From Methylocapsa acidiphila B2 (GTDB lineage Bacteria > Pseudomonadota > Alphaproteobacteria > Rhizobiales > Beijerinckiaceae), in contig NZ_KE386496.1 in NCBI RefSeq assembly GCF_000427445.1, positions 3,574,004 through 3,638,003 of the forward strand: DNA of 64,000 bases, in the 5' to 3' direction. Both the position numbers and the translations under genes were made by a program. A model generated the notes under the pieces. The model had not been told where the DNA came from. It saw nothing but the letters and a program-made list of their open reading frames with translations, and searched no databases. Of the stretch, positions 17,658 to 26,049 are shown one piece after another; position 1 is the first letter of the stretch; each line of letters starts with the position of its first letter.

Positions 17658-20458
17658 TGCTTGGTCTTCCTCTCGCTTTCTCAGCGCCTTTGGCGCTCGG
17701 CGCTCTCGCTCTCTTGCCGGCGCTCTACATCCTGCTGCGCGTCACGCCGCCGACGCCGCGTCGAGAGCCGTTTCCGCCGCTGCGGCTGTTTCTGGACCTG
17801 CATCCCGCCGAGGAAACGCCGTCGCGGACGCCATGGCCGCTTCTGCTTTTGCGCCTCGCCGTCGCCGCCTGCATCATTTTGGCCATGGCCGGGCCGATTT
17901 GGAGTCCCCTGCCGATCCTCTCTGTAGGAGGGGGGCCTTTGCTCGTCGTGATCGACGATGGCTGGCCGGCGGCGCCGAGTTGGGATCGCCGCATCGCGGC
18001 CGCCGCCGCGCGAGTCGAGGCGGCCGGGCGGGGCGCGCAGCCGATCGCCGTCGCCGCCGCCTCGGACGGGCCTCGTGAGATCGCGACCGGCGACGCCGCT
18101 AAGGCGTTGGAACGGCTCCGCGCGCTCGCGCCGGCGCCTTACGTTCCTGATCGGCTTCCTCTACTCGGGGCGATCGAGAAATTCAGCGGCCGCCACCCCG
18201 ATGGCTCGATCGTCTGGATCGCCGACGGAATTGAGCAGGGTCATGCGCGCGATTTCGCCGCAAAGCTCGCCGCGCTGCCGGGCCATGTCGAGATTTTGGC
18301 GGGCGCCGATCCGGTTCGCGCCTTGGCCGGGCCGCAAAACCTCGCCGGAGGGCTCGAGGCGCGCGTGCTTCGCGCGGCGCGCGGTGGACCCGAGCAAGGG
18401 ATTGTCCGGGCGCTCGATCTGAAGGGCCTAGCCATCGGCGCGGCGCCCTTCGACTTCGCTGGAGCGACGGAGTCGAAGGTCCGGTTCGACATGCCCGTCG
18501 AATTGCGCAACGAGATCGCCCGGCTCGAAATTGTCGACGAGCATTCCGCCGCGGCGGTTTCGCTCCTCGACGAAAGATGGCGCCGCCGCCGCATCGGCCT
18601 CGTCAGCGGCGAAACCGCCGATCTTTCGCAGCCTCTTCTCGCCCCCGACTATTATCTCAGGAAAGCGCTGGGGCCTTTCGCCGACGTCCGCGAGGCGAAG
18701 CCGGGAGAGGCCGAGCCCATTCGGGCCTTGCTCGCCGAACATGTCGCGATCATGATTCTCGCCGACATCGGCGCCGTATCCGGGCCGGCCCGAGAGGATC
18801 TGCTTCGCTTCGTCGAGGAGGGCGGAGTCCTCTTGCGCTTTGCGGGCTCCCATCTCGCCGCAGGGGCCGACGATCTCGCGCCGGTCCGGCTCCGGCGCGG
18901 CGGGCGGGTGCTCGGTGGCGCCATGTCTTGGGACACGCCGAAGACGTTGGCGCCCTTCGATGGCCGAAGCCCTTTCTTCGGGCTCGCCGTTCCGGCGGAG
19001 GTGACGGTCAGCCGGCAGGTTCTGGCTGAGCCAGACCCCGGCCTTCCGGCGAAGACCCTGGCGCAGCTCTCCGATGGAACGCCGCTCGTGACCGCCATGA
19101 AGATCGGAAAGGGCATGACCATTCTGTTCCATGTGACGGCCGATACGGCTTGGTCGAATCTGCCGCTCTCGGGTCTGTTCGTCGACATGCTGCGCAAGAT
19201 TGTGGCTTTGTCCGGTCAGCCGGATCAGGATGCGGCCAAGGGCGGCGTCGATGCGGAGGCCGACCAAGCCCGCATGTTGGCGCCGAACCGCATCCTCGAC
19301 GGGTTCGGCGTCCTCGGCGCGCCGCCGCCGAGCGCCAAGCCCGTTTCAACTGGATATGAGGGGCCAGCGGATGCGGAGCATCCGCCTGGGATTTACGGCT
19401 CCGTGGACGCGTTTCTCGCGGTCAATGTCCTGCGTCCCGACGACGCGCTGGCGCCAGCGGATTTTTCGGGCCTTGGGCTCGATTTGGCGCCGCTGCAGCG
19501 CTCCGAGCCGATCGATCTCAGGCCCTGGCTAATCGCCGCCGCCTTTCTTTTGTTCGCCGCCGACGCCTCGGCGTCGCTCTGGCTCTCCGGCGGCCTTCGC
19601 CCACGGCCCCGGCGCGCTGCGGCGGCGATCGCCGCCTTCGCCATCCTGGCTTGCGGGTTTTTGGCCGCGCCCGACCGAGCCGTCGCCGACCCGGCTGCGT
19701 CGGCGCTCACGCAGCGCGATCTCGAATCGGCGCTGAACACGCGGCTCGCCTATGTGGCGAGCGGCGATCCCAAGGTCGACGAGGCGAGCCGACAGGGTCT
19801 TGCAAGCCTTTCCCGCGCGCTCGCCCGCCGCACGTCGCTCACCCCTGGAGAACCCGTCGGCGTCGATCCCGCGCGCGACGAGCTGGCCTTCTACCCGCTC
19901 CTCTATTGGCCGATCTCGGCCAAGGCCGCGCAGCCGCCGCGCGCGGCGGTCGCCAAGATCAGCGGTTATATGAAGCAAGGCGGGACAATTGTCTTCGACA
20001 CGCGCGATGCGCTCTCCGCGCATCCGGGCGGCGCGCCGACGCCGGAAGCGCTTTGGCTGCGCCAATTGCTCGACGGCGTCGACGTGCCGGAGCTCGAGCC
20101 AGTGCCGCCGGATCATGTCGTGACCAAGACTTTCTATCTGATCGACGGATTTATCGGACGCTACGCCAATGGCGAGACCTGGATCGAGGCCTTGCCGCCG
20201 GCCCCGACAGACGGCGGCCCGCGGCCGGCTCGCGCCGGCGACGGCGTATCCCCGGTCATCATCACCTCCAACGATCTCGCCGCCGGTTGGGCGAGCGACT
20301 CGGACGGAGAGAGCCTTTATGCGCTGACGCCGGGCGGTCGCCGACAGCATGAAATCGCGCTTCGCGGCGGGATCAACCTGGTGATGTATACGCTGACCGG
20401 CAATTACAAATCCGATCAGGTCCATGTGCGCGATCTGCTGGAGCGGCTCGCGCATTGA
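17657..20458 (+). CDS. BatA-like membrane protein with C-terminal DUF4159
   Basis: 933 residues from the ATG at 17657, which overlaps the DUF58 stop by one base; the frame extends upstream but inside DUF58. The N-terminus is the BatA-type double membrane segment (about 5-25 and 55-80) with a basic Pro-rich loop. A long periplasmic or VWA-like middle follows, then another membrane pair (about 620-670). The C-terminal domain, after R-D-L-E-S-A-L-N-T-R-L-A-Y, has F-Y-P-L-L-Y-W-P-I and G-G-T-I-V-F-D-T-R, as in DUF4159. Family function is unproven; the operon context suggests assembly or quality control of envelope proteins. The fourth gene often found after it in related genomes is missing: a palindrome follows at once. 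Confidence 0.85.
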   Translation: MLGLPLAFSAPLALGALALLPALYILLRVTPPTPRREPFPPLRLFLDLHPAEETPSRTPWPLLLLRLAVAACIILAMAGPIWSPLPILSVGGGPLLVVIDDGWPAAPSWDRRIAAAAARVEAAGRGAQPIAVAAASDGPREIATGDAAKALERLRALAPAPYVPDRLPLLGAIEKFSGRHPDGSIVWIADGIEQGHARDFAAKLAALPGHVEILAGADPVRALAGPQNLAGGLEARVLRAARGGPEQGIVRALDLKGLAIGAAPFDFAGATESKVRFDMPVELRNEIARLEIVDEHSAAAVSLLDERWRRRRIGLVSGETADLSQPLLAPDYYLRKALGPFADVREAKPGEAEPIRALLAEHVAIMILADIGAVSGPAREDLLRFVEEGGVLLRFAGSHLAAGADDLAPVRLRRGGRVLGGAMSWDTPKTLAPFDGRSPFFGLAVPAEVTVSRQVLAEPDPGLPAKTLAQLSDGTPLVTAMKIGKGMTILFHVTADTAWSNLPLSGLFVDMLRKIVALSGQPDQDAAKGGVDAEADQARMLAPNRILDGFGVLGAPPPSAKPVSTGYEGPADAEHPPGIYGSVDAFLAVNVLRPDDALAPADFSGLGLDLAPLQRSEPIDLRPWLIAAAFLLFAADASASLWLSGGLRPRPRRAAAAIAAFAILACGFLAAPDRAVADPAASALTQRDLESALNTRLAYVASGDPKVDEASRQGLASLSRALARRTSLTPGEPVGVDPARDELAFYPLLYWPISAKAAQPPRAAVAKISGYMKQGGTIVFDTRDALSAHPGGAPTPEALWLRQLLDGVDVPELEPVPPDHVVTKTFYLIDGFIGRYANGETWIEALPPAPTDGGPRPARAGDGVSPVIITSNDLAAGWASDSDGESLYALTPGGRRQHEIALRGGINLVMYTLTGNYKSDQVHVRDLLERLAH

Positions 20459-20473
20459 GGCGCCCTCGGATCC

Positions 20474-20511
20474 ATTCATCCTGTTGGATCGAAACATCCA
20501 ACAGGATGAAT
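20474..20511. terminator. bidirectional hairpin between convergent genes
   Basis: A perfect 16-bp inverted repeat, ATTCATCCTGTTGGAT (20474-20489) and its complement (20496-20511), with a six-base loop CGAAAC. It sits 15 bases past the DUF4159 stop and about 100 bases past the gsp operon end, so it can serve both strands. A T-run is only loose (a CTTTTT stretch nine bases on, plus strand). Confidence 0.7.
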
Positions 20512-20611
20512 GTGATCGCACTTTTTCGCGACCCACTCTCGCGCATATTCCAATCGAATCGAACCGGTCGGATCGACCAGAATAGACTCGCGTTTTTGAA
20601 GCAGGCGCGGC

Positions 20612-21304
20612 CTACCGCCGCGGGAAACGAAGCTGCGGGGGCATGTTGGGCGGGAGGCCTCCATTGGGCGACACAGCGCCAGGCGGCATTCCCGGCCGCG
20701 GCGCTCCTGGGAGTCCGCCCGGCATTCCTTCCGACGCAGCGTCCGAGTTGCGGGTAGGCAGGGCGAGGGTGAATTCCTGGTCGCTCTTTGCGAGCTTGGC
20801 GGATCTCCCGTTGACAGACCGCAAAATCCAGCCGTCTTCGGCTTCGCCGATATGGCGTCTGACGACGGCGTTCGACGTTTGGTTGGAAAAAATTGCGATG
20901 CTCTGGCTCGCGTCGACGACCGTTCCGAGCAGCGTCAGCGATGGCGGCATGGTCGATGGCGGTTCAGGCGGCGGCGGAGGCGGCGCTTCGACCATAGGCG
21001 GGGGGACGAAGGCGTCGGGCGCGCGCCTGGACGAGGTGAAGAGCGGCCGCTCCCTTGTGGCCGCCAAGCTGTCGACGGGAATGTCCCAGAGAGGATTGGG
21101 GCTCAGGGCGCGCTCCGGCGTGCCGGGCCGCGCCGGGACGACGGCGCGCTGCGGCGGGACGCTTGGCTGTTCTCTGCTAGGAGGGCGGCTTGCGCCGAGA
21201 TCGCTTTCTATCAGATTGGCGCGCAGAGGCGTCTGAGCCGCAGCGTCGACCGAAGCAAGAGCGCCGAGAGCCGACAAAAGGCACGCTAGAGCCGGACGGA
21301 TCAT
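20612..21304 (-). CDS. gspN: type II secretion GspN/GspC-like protein
   Basis: 230 residues from the ATG at 21304, which overlaps the gspM stop by four bases. A signal-peptide-like N-terminus (about 1-24, ending in A-A-A-Q) is followed by a Pro-rich linker and N-P-L-W-D-I-P-V-D-S-L-A-A-T-R-E-R-P-L-F. A small beta domain comes next (about 120-190: L-T-L-L-G-T-V-V, V-V-R-R-H-I-G-E, G-W-I-L-R-S-V-N-G-R-S), resembling the homology region of GspC/PilP. The C-terminus is Pro/Gly-rich. No classical gspC is present in the locus, so this protein may take the GspC role linking the inner-membrane platform to the secretin. The symbol follows common annotation of such genes and is tentative. Confidence 0.7.
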   Translation of the reverse strand: MIRPALACLLSALGALASVDAAAQTPLRANLIESDLGASRPPSREQPSVPPQRAVVPARPGTPERALSPNPLWDIPVDSLAATRERPLFTSSRRAPDAFVPPPMVEAPPPPPPEPPSTMPPSLTLLGTVVDASQSIAIFSNQTSNAVVRRHIGEAEDGWILRSVNGRSAKLAKSDQEFTLALPTRNSDAASEGMPGGLPGAPRPGMPPGAVSPNGGLPPNMPPQLRFPRR

Positions 21305-21858
21305 TTTTCCACCTGCCACTGGCCAGAGACGTCGATTCGAACGCGCATCGGACCTTCCTTATCGCTGCTCGACTGCGGCGTTTGGATCACGAGCTGTTCG
21401 ATGAAGAGAAACGGCATCCCCGCTTCGAGATCATAAAGCAAAGGCTGCAAGCCCGTTTGAGAAATTTCACAATTGACGGTGACGGTGACATAGCCTTGCT
21501 CGGCCTGGGTCCCTTGAAGGTCGATCTGGGAGGAGCGGACATTGCCGCCCGCTTGCGCGACCGCCGCGCCGACCCTCTGCTGAAGCGCCGCTCCGGCGAC
21601 CGTCACGGTTCGGCCCTCCAAAAACGGAGAGCCGGACGCGCCGCCGCCCGGCGGCGTGAGCTGGGCCGCCTGCCTGCCTCGCTTTTCGATATTGTCGAGA
21701 AGCTCCGAAGCGGTCGAATAGGCTTGGTAATCATCGATCAGGCTCGAAAGCGAGGACCAGACGATGAGCGCAAATCCGGCCATGGCCGCGGCGAAGCCGG
21801 CGAGCGCGAAGGCTTGGTCGCGCGTCAGACCCCGGAGCAGAGATCGAATCCTGTTCAT
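21301..21858 (-). CDS. gspM: type II secretion protein GspM
   Basis: 185 residues: short cytoplasmic start, one membrane helix (about 18-36), then a periplasmic ferredoxin-like domain with a Gly/Pro-rich insert (P-P-G-G-G-A-S-G). Size, topology and place between gspL and gspN identify it. GspM binds GspL in the inner-membrane assembly platform. It overlaps gspL by four bases and the next gene by four. Confidence 0.85.
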   Translation of the reverse strand: MNRIRSLLRGLTRDQAFALAGFAAAMAGFALIVWSSLSSLIDDYQAYSTASELLDNIEKRGRQAAQLTPPGGGASGSPFLEGRTVTVAGAALQQRVGAAVAQAGGNVRSSQIDLQGTQAEQGYVTVTVNCEISQTGLQPLLYDLEAGMPFLFIEQLVIQTPQSSSDKEGPMRVRIDVSGQWQVEK

Positions 21859-22931
21859 CGGCCTGCCGTGTAGACGGGTTGGACTTTGGCCTCGATCGAG
21901 AAATGCTCGGCGCTTTCATTTGCCGAGCGCGTCGTCGGAGCGAAAAAGACCGCCTTGGAAAAATGCGCCGATTGCTCGAGGAGCCGGATCAGCGAGGGCG
22001 CGTCCTGCGTCAGGCCGATGATCTGAATCTTGTCGCTGAGGACGCGAAGCTCGGTCAGATAGGTATGGTCAGGCAAGATCTGCGACAAGGCGTCGACGAC
22101 GATGACGCTCGACGCGGTCTCCCGCTTGCGTCTTTGCAGCGCGGCCGCGGCCTCGCCTGTCGCGTCATGCGCCGATCGCAGTTCCGCCCGGCGCGCCGCA
22201 ATGCGTTGGTTTAGTTGGTCGGTCCGGTCCTCGAGGTCGCCGCCGACGCCGAAAACGGCGAGGAGGGCGACGGCGGCGAGCCCTCCGCCTGCGGCGAGCG
22301 ACGTGACGAGAGCCCTCCGCAGCCGCTGCGCCTGACGGGCGCCTTCGACTTTTCGTTCGAGCACTTTGATGAGCGGCTGGCTCGGCTCGGCGCCTGGCAT
22401 GGGCGCGCAAACGATGATCGAATCGACGCCGAGCTCGGAGAAGGCGTTGACGAAAGGCGCGATCAAGCTGCGCGCGGTCGCCGCGATGGTGACGACGATC
22501 CGATCGCTTTCGCCTTGGCCCAACCTGCGCCAGCCAAAGGCCGCCTCGGCGGCGGTCCAGGGCGTCAGCCGGTCGATCTGGGCGCGGATGATGCCTTCGA
22601 GAAAGTCCGAGGCGCGGCCCGGCAGCTCGAGCGGTCGAAACATGAATCGCGTCGGCTGAAGCACGAGCTCGACCTTGGCGCGGCGAAATTTCGCGGCTAG
22701 ATCGTCCGAAGTCGGCGCATCGACGCGCCCGTCGATGATCCGGAGCGGCGCGCCGTCGGAATCCGGGTTTCCGTTTCCGTCCGTCTGGTCGAGCGTGAAT
22801 GCGCCGTCTTGGCCCTCGAACAGGCGCAGCTGCGGAGTCGAACGCACGTTCTCGCGAAGGGCGAGAAGCGCCGCTTCGAGATGAGCGATCCAACGCCAGA
22901 ACGCTTCGGCGATCCTTGCGCGCCAAGTCAT
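21855..22931 (-). CDS. gspL: type II secretion protein GspL (PilN-like C-terminal domain)
   Basis: 358 residues from the ATG at 22931 (an in-frame TTG at 22946 is possible). The N-terminal half is an actin-like cytoplasmic domain expected to contact the GspE ATPase, a membrane helix follows (about 225-245), then a coiled coil and a PilN-like periplasmic domain with L-T-E-L-R-V-L-S-D-K-I-Q-I-I-G-L-T. Unlike the rest of the array it does not overlap the gene before it: 102 bases separate it from gspK, filled with four direct repeats, one of which includes its start codon. That suggests separate control of gspL-M-N. Confidence 0.85.
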   Translation of the reverse strand: MTWRARIAEAFWRWIAHLEAALLALRENVRSTPQLRLFEGQDGAFTLDQTDGNGNPDSDGAPLRIIDGRVDAPTSDDLAAKFRRAKVELVLQPTRFMFRPLELPGRASDFLEGIIRAQIDRLTPWTAAEAAFGWRRLGQGESDRIVVTIAATARSLIAPFVNAFSELGVDSIIVCAPMPGAEPSQPLIKVLERKVEGARQAQRLRRALVTSLAAGGGLAAVALLAVFGVGGDLEDRTDQLNQRIAARRAELRSAHDATGEAAAALQRRKRETASSVIVVDALSQILPDHTYLTELRVLSDKIQIIGLTQDAPSLIRLLEQSAHFSKAVFFAPTTRSANESAEHFSIEAKVQPVYTAGR

Positions 22932-22989
22932 GTTTGTATTCGCCAAATCATATCAGAGTTCGCCACATCGCTTTGGAACCGCCAAATCA
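22921..22989 (-). repeat. four direct repeats at the gspL start, 20-bp spacing
   Basis: Copies (plus-strand reading) CGCCAAGTCA at 22921, CGCCAAATCA at 22941, CGCCACATCG at 22961 and CGCCAAATCA at 22980. Start-to-start distances are 20, 20 and 19 bases, close to two DNA turns, so a protein could bind all four on one face. On the coding strand the unit reads TGATTTGGCG; the copy nearest the gene overlaps the first codons of gspL. Likely an operator array, protein unknown. Confidence 0.7.
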
Positions 22990-23033
22990 ATTCCGGGTCA
23001 GTCGATCATTACATTACCTATCGGCGGCATTTG

Positions 23034-23972
23034 TCAGACCGGTCCGTCAAAATCGTCGCGCCACGATAAGATTCGATAAGGCTCCCCGCCGGGCTCGAGA
23101 ACGAGGATGACGACCTCGGCGTTGATGCTGCGTCCGTTCTCGAAGGCGACGCGAATCTTGGTCCTGGTCGCCTTGCGGGGGTCGATTGCGACGCTGGAGC
23201 GTGCGGCGCCGAGAAGCGACAACACTGCTTGCGGCTTGAGCGCTTGGCGTTTCTCGAGAATTTCCGCGACCATATCAGGGTTAATCTTGGGCAAGGCGGC
23301 GACGATCTCCGGTGCGGCCAGGATCACGTCGATCTCCGCGCGGCCGTTGAAGACGGTTACGAAAGGGAGAGCCTTCTCGACAAGCTCCGGCGGCAGGCTC
23401 GCGACGAGGCGCAATTCGTCGACGTTCTGGAACGGCGCCTTGCGCGGCCCATAGCTCAAACCGGCGTCGCGATAGACTTCGGATTCCTTGCTTTGGCCGG
23501 CGACGTCGTCCTTGTTGCGCCAACCGATCACGCGATCAGCGTAATTTTGTGCGGCCTCCGGTTGCGCCCCGAGGGTCTTGAAGAGGCCGGCCAGTAATTC
23601 CTTGGGCGCCAAATTAAGATCGATTCGAGCCCCTTCCGACTGAAATTCGACGCCGACATCGGCCTCTCCGAGCTGGAAGGAGAAAGCGCCGGACGTCGGC
23701 CGCGCACTCTCCTGGGCGCCGAGGAGCCGATAGGCCGTAAGCTCGATCCCCGCCGTGACCAGGGCTTCCGCCCGAATCCGGTCGCTTCCGACGCGCGCGC
23801 CGGCGGCGGTGCTGGCGACATATAGGGCGTAGACCGAGGCGAGGGCCGCGAGCGCCGCAAGGATCCAGAGGACTGCCACGATCATGAAGCCGTCGTCGTG
23901 CGCCGCGCCCGGGGAGATCCGTCGGGCGGCGATCACGTCGCGAGAAATGCTAGTCTTCGCCGCGGTCTTCAT
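23034..23972 (-). CDS. gspK: type II secretion minor pseudopilin GspK
   Basis: 312 residues from the ATG at 23972, sharing four bases with the gspJ stop. The prepilin cleavage site is G28/F29 and, as usual for GspK, the mature +5 residue is not Glu (here Ala). The large globular domain with D-L-N-L-A and N-V-D-E-L fits the family. GspK caps the pseudopilus tip together with GspI and GspJ. Last gene of the gspE-K run. Confidence 0.9.
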   Translation of the reverse strand: MKTAAKTSISRDVIAARRISPGAAHDDGFMIVAVLWILAALAALASVYALYVASTAAGARVGSDRIRAEALVTAGIELTAYRLLGAQESARPTSGAFSFQLGEADVGVEFQSEGARIDLNLAPKELLAGLFKTLGAQPEAAQNYADRVIGWRNKDDVAGQSKESEVYRDAGLSYGPRKAPFQNVDELRLVASLPPELVEKALPFVTVFNGRAEIDVILAAPEIVAALPKINPDMVAEILEKRQALKPQAVLSLLGAARSSVAIDPRKATRTKIRVAFENGRSINAEVVILVLEPGGEPYRILSWRDDFDGPV

Positions 23973-24667
23973 GGCGCTTTTGGACCATTCGGCCTGGTGA
24001 GTTGCTGAATGCATCCCAGCGCGGAATTTGCGCGGACGCATTCGGCCGGGGCGTTGACGTGCAGGAGGGTCGCCGTTGAGACCGCGATGATCTCGTCCGA
24101 CGCGCGATCACGGACCGTGACCCGCACGGCTTCCGGCAGAAGGGTGGCGTCCCGCCATGTTTCCCGCCAGTCGCGGTCGTGGCCCGCGAAAGAGAACGTC
24201 AGCCGATAGGCGTCGCGAACGAGGGCGATCGGGTTGGTGAATTCGAGGGCGGAGACCTCTCCCGCCCTGATCGGCCTAAAGGGCGCTCTCGCCCGCACGA
24301 GATTGTGGCTTTCTTCGTCTTCCGCGAGCCGCACGATCTCGAGCCCAGGCGTTCCGCTTACGCCGAGCGCTGTCCGAACAAAGGTCGCGGAGCTTGGCCC
24401 CCCCTCAAATAAGGGCCTCGTTCCCTCGCCCGACACGAATTCGGCCGCGACGAGATCGGCGACGATCCGGTCGAGCCCGAGGCCCAGCAACTCCACGCGT
24501 TGGGTTCGATGGAATCCGGCTTTCCAGTTCGGCAGCCATTGCGCGGTCACTGTGGCGAGAATGGCGAAAATTAGTCCGGTCAAGGCGACCGCGACCAGGG
24601 CCTCGATCATGGTGAAGCCTTGCGCGTCGCTCAGCAGGCGGCGGACAATGGAAAGGGCGCGCCTCAC
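23969..24667 (-). CDS. gspJ: type II secretion minor pseudopilin GspJ
   Basis: 232 residues from a GTG at 24667 that overlaps the gspI stop (GTGA). Cleavage site G17/F18 with T-M-I-E-A-L, Glu at mature +5 (residue 22). The frame is open upstream, but only inside gspI. The protein ends in a Cys-containing tail (A-E-C-V-R, L-G-C-I-Q). Part of the pseudopilus tip complex. Confidence 0.88.
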   Translation of the reverse strand: MRRALSIVRRLLSDAQGFTMIEALVAVALTGLIFAILATVTAQWLPNWKAGFHRTQRVELLGLGLDRIVADLVAAEFVSGEGTRPLFEGGPSSATFVRTALGVSGTPGLEIVRLAEDEESHNLVRARAPFRPIRAGEVSALEFTNPIALVRDAYRLTFSFAGHDRDWRETWRDATLLPEAVRVTVRDRASDEIIAVSTATLLHVNAPAECVRANSALGCIQQLTRPNGPKAP

Positions 24668-25104
24668 GGGCTCGGCCTTTGCCGCAAGCGAATGGTTTCG
24701 ATCCGCAGCGTCGCCCCCGACGGCGATTGCGCCGTGACGGCGACGGCTTGCGGAATCCAGGGAATGGGATTCGCCGGATCGGCCGCCTGTTCCGGCCAGG
24801 GCAGGATTTCGACCAGCCACTCGTGTCCGTACATTTCGCCGGAAAGGGTTCCCGGCGTTAGCGTCGCGCGATCTGGAAGACCGGTTTCGATCGCGCGCAG
24901 GGTCTCGGCGAGCTCGAGGCGATGCTGGAGCCGGGAGGGCGCCTGAAAATTCGTCGCCATGAGCGATCCAATCGCGCTCAGGCAGATTGCGACGATGGCG
25001 AGAGCGACGAGCGCCTCGATCAGCGTGAAGCCCGCACAGGCCTCGCGCCGCCGGACGGAGGTTTCCGACGAGGGTTCAAAATGTCTTGGCAGGAACAATC
25101 TCAA
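24664..25104 (-). CDS. gspI: type II secretion minor pseudopilin GspI
   Basis: 146 residues. Cleavage site G25/F26 and T-L-I-E-A-L-V-A-L-A with Glu30 at mature +5. Length and the W-L-V-E stretch with W at about 100 fit GspI. It overlaps gspH by 29 bases and gspJ by four. Expected to nucleate the pseudopilus tip. Confidence 0.88.
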   Translation of the reverse strand: MRLFLPRHFEPSSETSVRRREACAGFTLIEALVALAIVAICLSAIGSLMATNFQAPSRLQHRLELAETLRAIETGLPDRATLTPGTLSGEMYGHEWLVEILPWPEQAADPANPIPWIPQAVAVTAQSPSGATLRIETIRLRQRPSP

Positions 25105-25552
25105 CGCCTCCCGTAAGCCAGGCGACGCGAATCTCGAAAGTCGCGCCGAGCCGCGAGAGCGAGAGCGTTCCGCCGCAGGACATGCCGGATGGGAAGAACC
25201 AGATCATGGCCCCGGCGTCGCGGCCCGCGCATTGCGCCGCAAGCACGGCGTCGAAAGCGACGTCCTCCGGCAGCTGCAGCACTTGCCCGCTCGCGCCCGA
25301 GCGGATCGTCTTCGCTGAGGCGCTGAGCTCCACGCCGACTTGCTGGCCGCGCCGGATCGCCGCGTTCCGATCGGACTTGAGCAGAGTCGCCGCCTCGACC
25401 GCATAGGCCTCGAGCCTCGCGCGCGAGGTGTGGCGCGGAAAGGCGGCGACCACGATGGCCGCGAGCATCGCCACTATGGCGAGGACGCAGACCATATCGA
25501 GCAGAGTGAACCCGCTCTCGCCGCTTTGTCGATCGGCGCTCCGCCGCCTCAT
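25076..25552 (-). CDS. gspH: type II secretion minor pseudopilin GspH
   Basis: 158 residues. Cleavage site G14/F15 with T-L-L-D-M: the mature +5 residue is Asp19 instead of the nearly invariant Glu. The rest (A-A-T-L-L-K-S-D-R-N-A-A-I) matches the GspH helix after the pilin stem. It overlaps gspG by four bases and gspI by 29. Confidence 0.87.
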   Translation of the reverse strand: MRRRSADRQSGESGFTLLDMVCVLAIVAMLAAIVVAAFPRHTSRARLEAYAVEAATLLKSDRNAAIRRGQQVGVELSASAKTIRSGASGQVLQLPEDVAFDAVLAAQCAGRDAGAMIWFFPSGMSCGGTLSLSRLGATFEIRVAWLTGGVEIVPAKTF

Positions 25553-26049
25553 CGCTTCTCCCAGCTCGTGATCGTCGGGGCGGTGGCGTTTCCGCCGTCC
25601 TGGCCGGAGGGTCCATTGGAGACGATGTCATAGGGGCCATGCTGGCCGGGCGAACGGTAGGCGTAAGGATGTCCCCATGGATCATTGGGGACGTTGCCGT
25701 TCTTAAGATAGGGCCCGTTCCATGCGGTCGCGCCGGCGGGCCGCTGCACGAGAGCCGTCAGCCCCTCGGAGGTCGAAGGATAGCGTCCGGCGTCGAGATA
25801 ATAAAGATCCAGCGAGCTCGCGAAGCTCTGGATCTGAATGGTCGCCGCCTTGACCTTCGACTGGCTGAGGTAATTGAGAACGCGCGGCCCGACGAGACCC
25901 ATGATGAGGCCGATGATCGTGATGACGACCAAAATTTCCACCAGGGTGAAGCCGTCGTCCTCGCCGAGGCCGCGCCTGTGGCGGCGCGCTCTGATCCTGG
26001 AAGGCTTGGGCGTCTTCAATTCTTTCATCACGATTGGCTCCGCGTTCAT
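25549..26049 (-). CDS. gspG: type II secretion major pseudopilin GspG
   Basis: 166 residues. Cleavage site G33/F34, Glu38 at mature +5, then the long hydrophobic helix and L-D-L-Y-Y-L-D-A-G-R-Y-P-S-T-S-E-G-L, N-D-P-W-G-H-P-Y-A-Y-R-S-P-G-Q-H-G: the GspG calcium-binding and C-terminal pattern. The leader is unusually long (33 residues, basic); an ATG at 26028 with a GGAG site before it would shorten it by seven. Builds the pseudopilus shaft. Confidence 0.93.
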   Translation of the reverse strand: MNAEPIVMKELKTPKPSRIRARRHRRGLGEDDGFTLVEILVVITIIGLIMGLVGPRVLNYLSQSKVKAATIQIQSFASSLDLYYLDAGRYPSTSEGLTALVQRPAGATAWNGPYLKNGNVPNDPWGHPYAYRSPGQHGPYDIVSNGPSGQDGGNATAPTITSWEKR

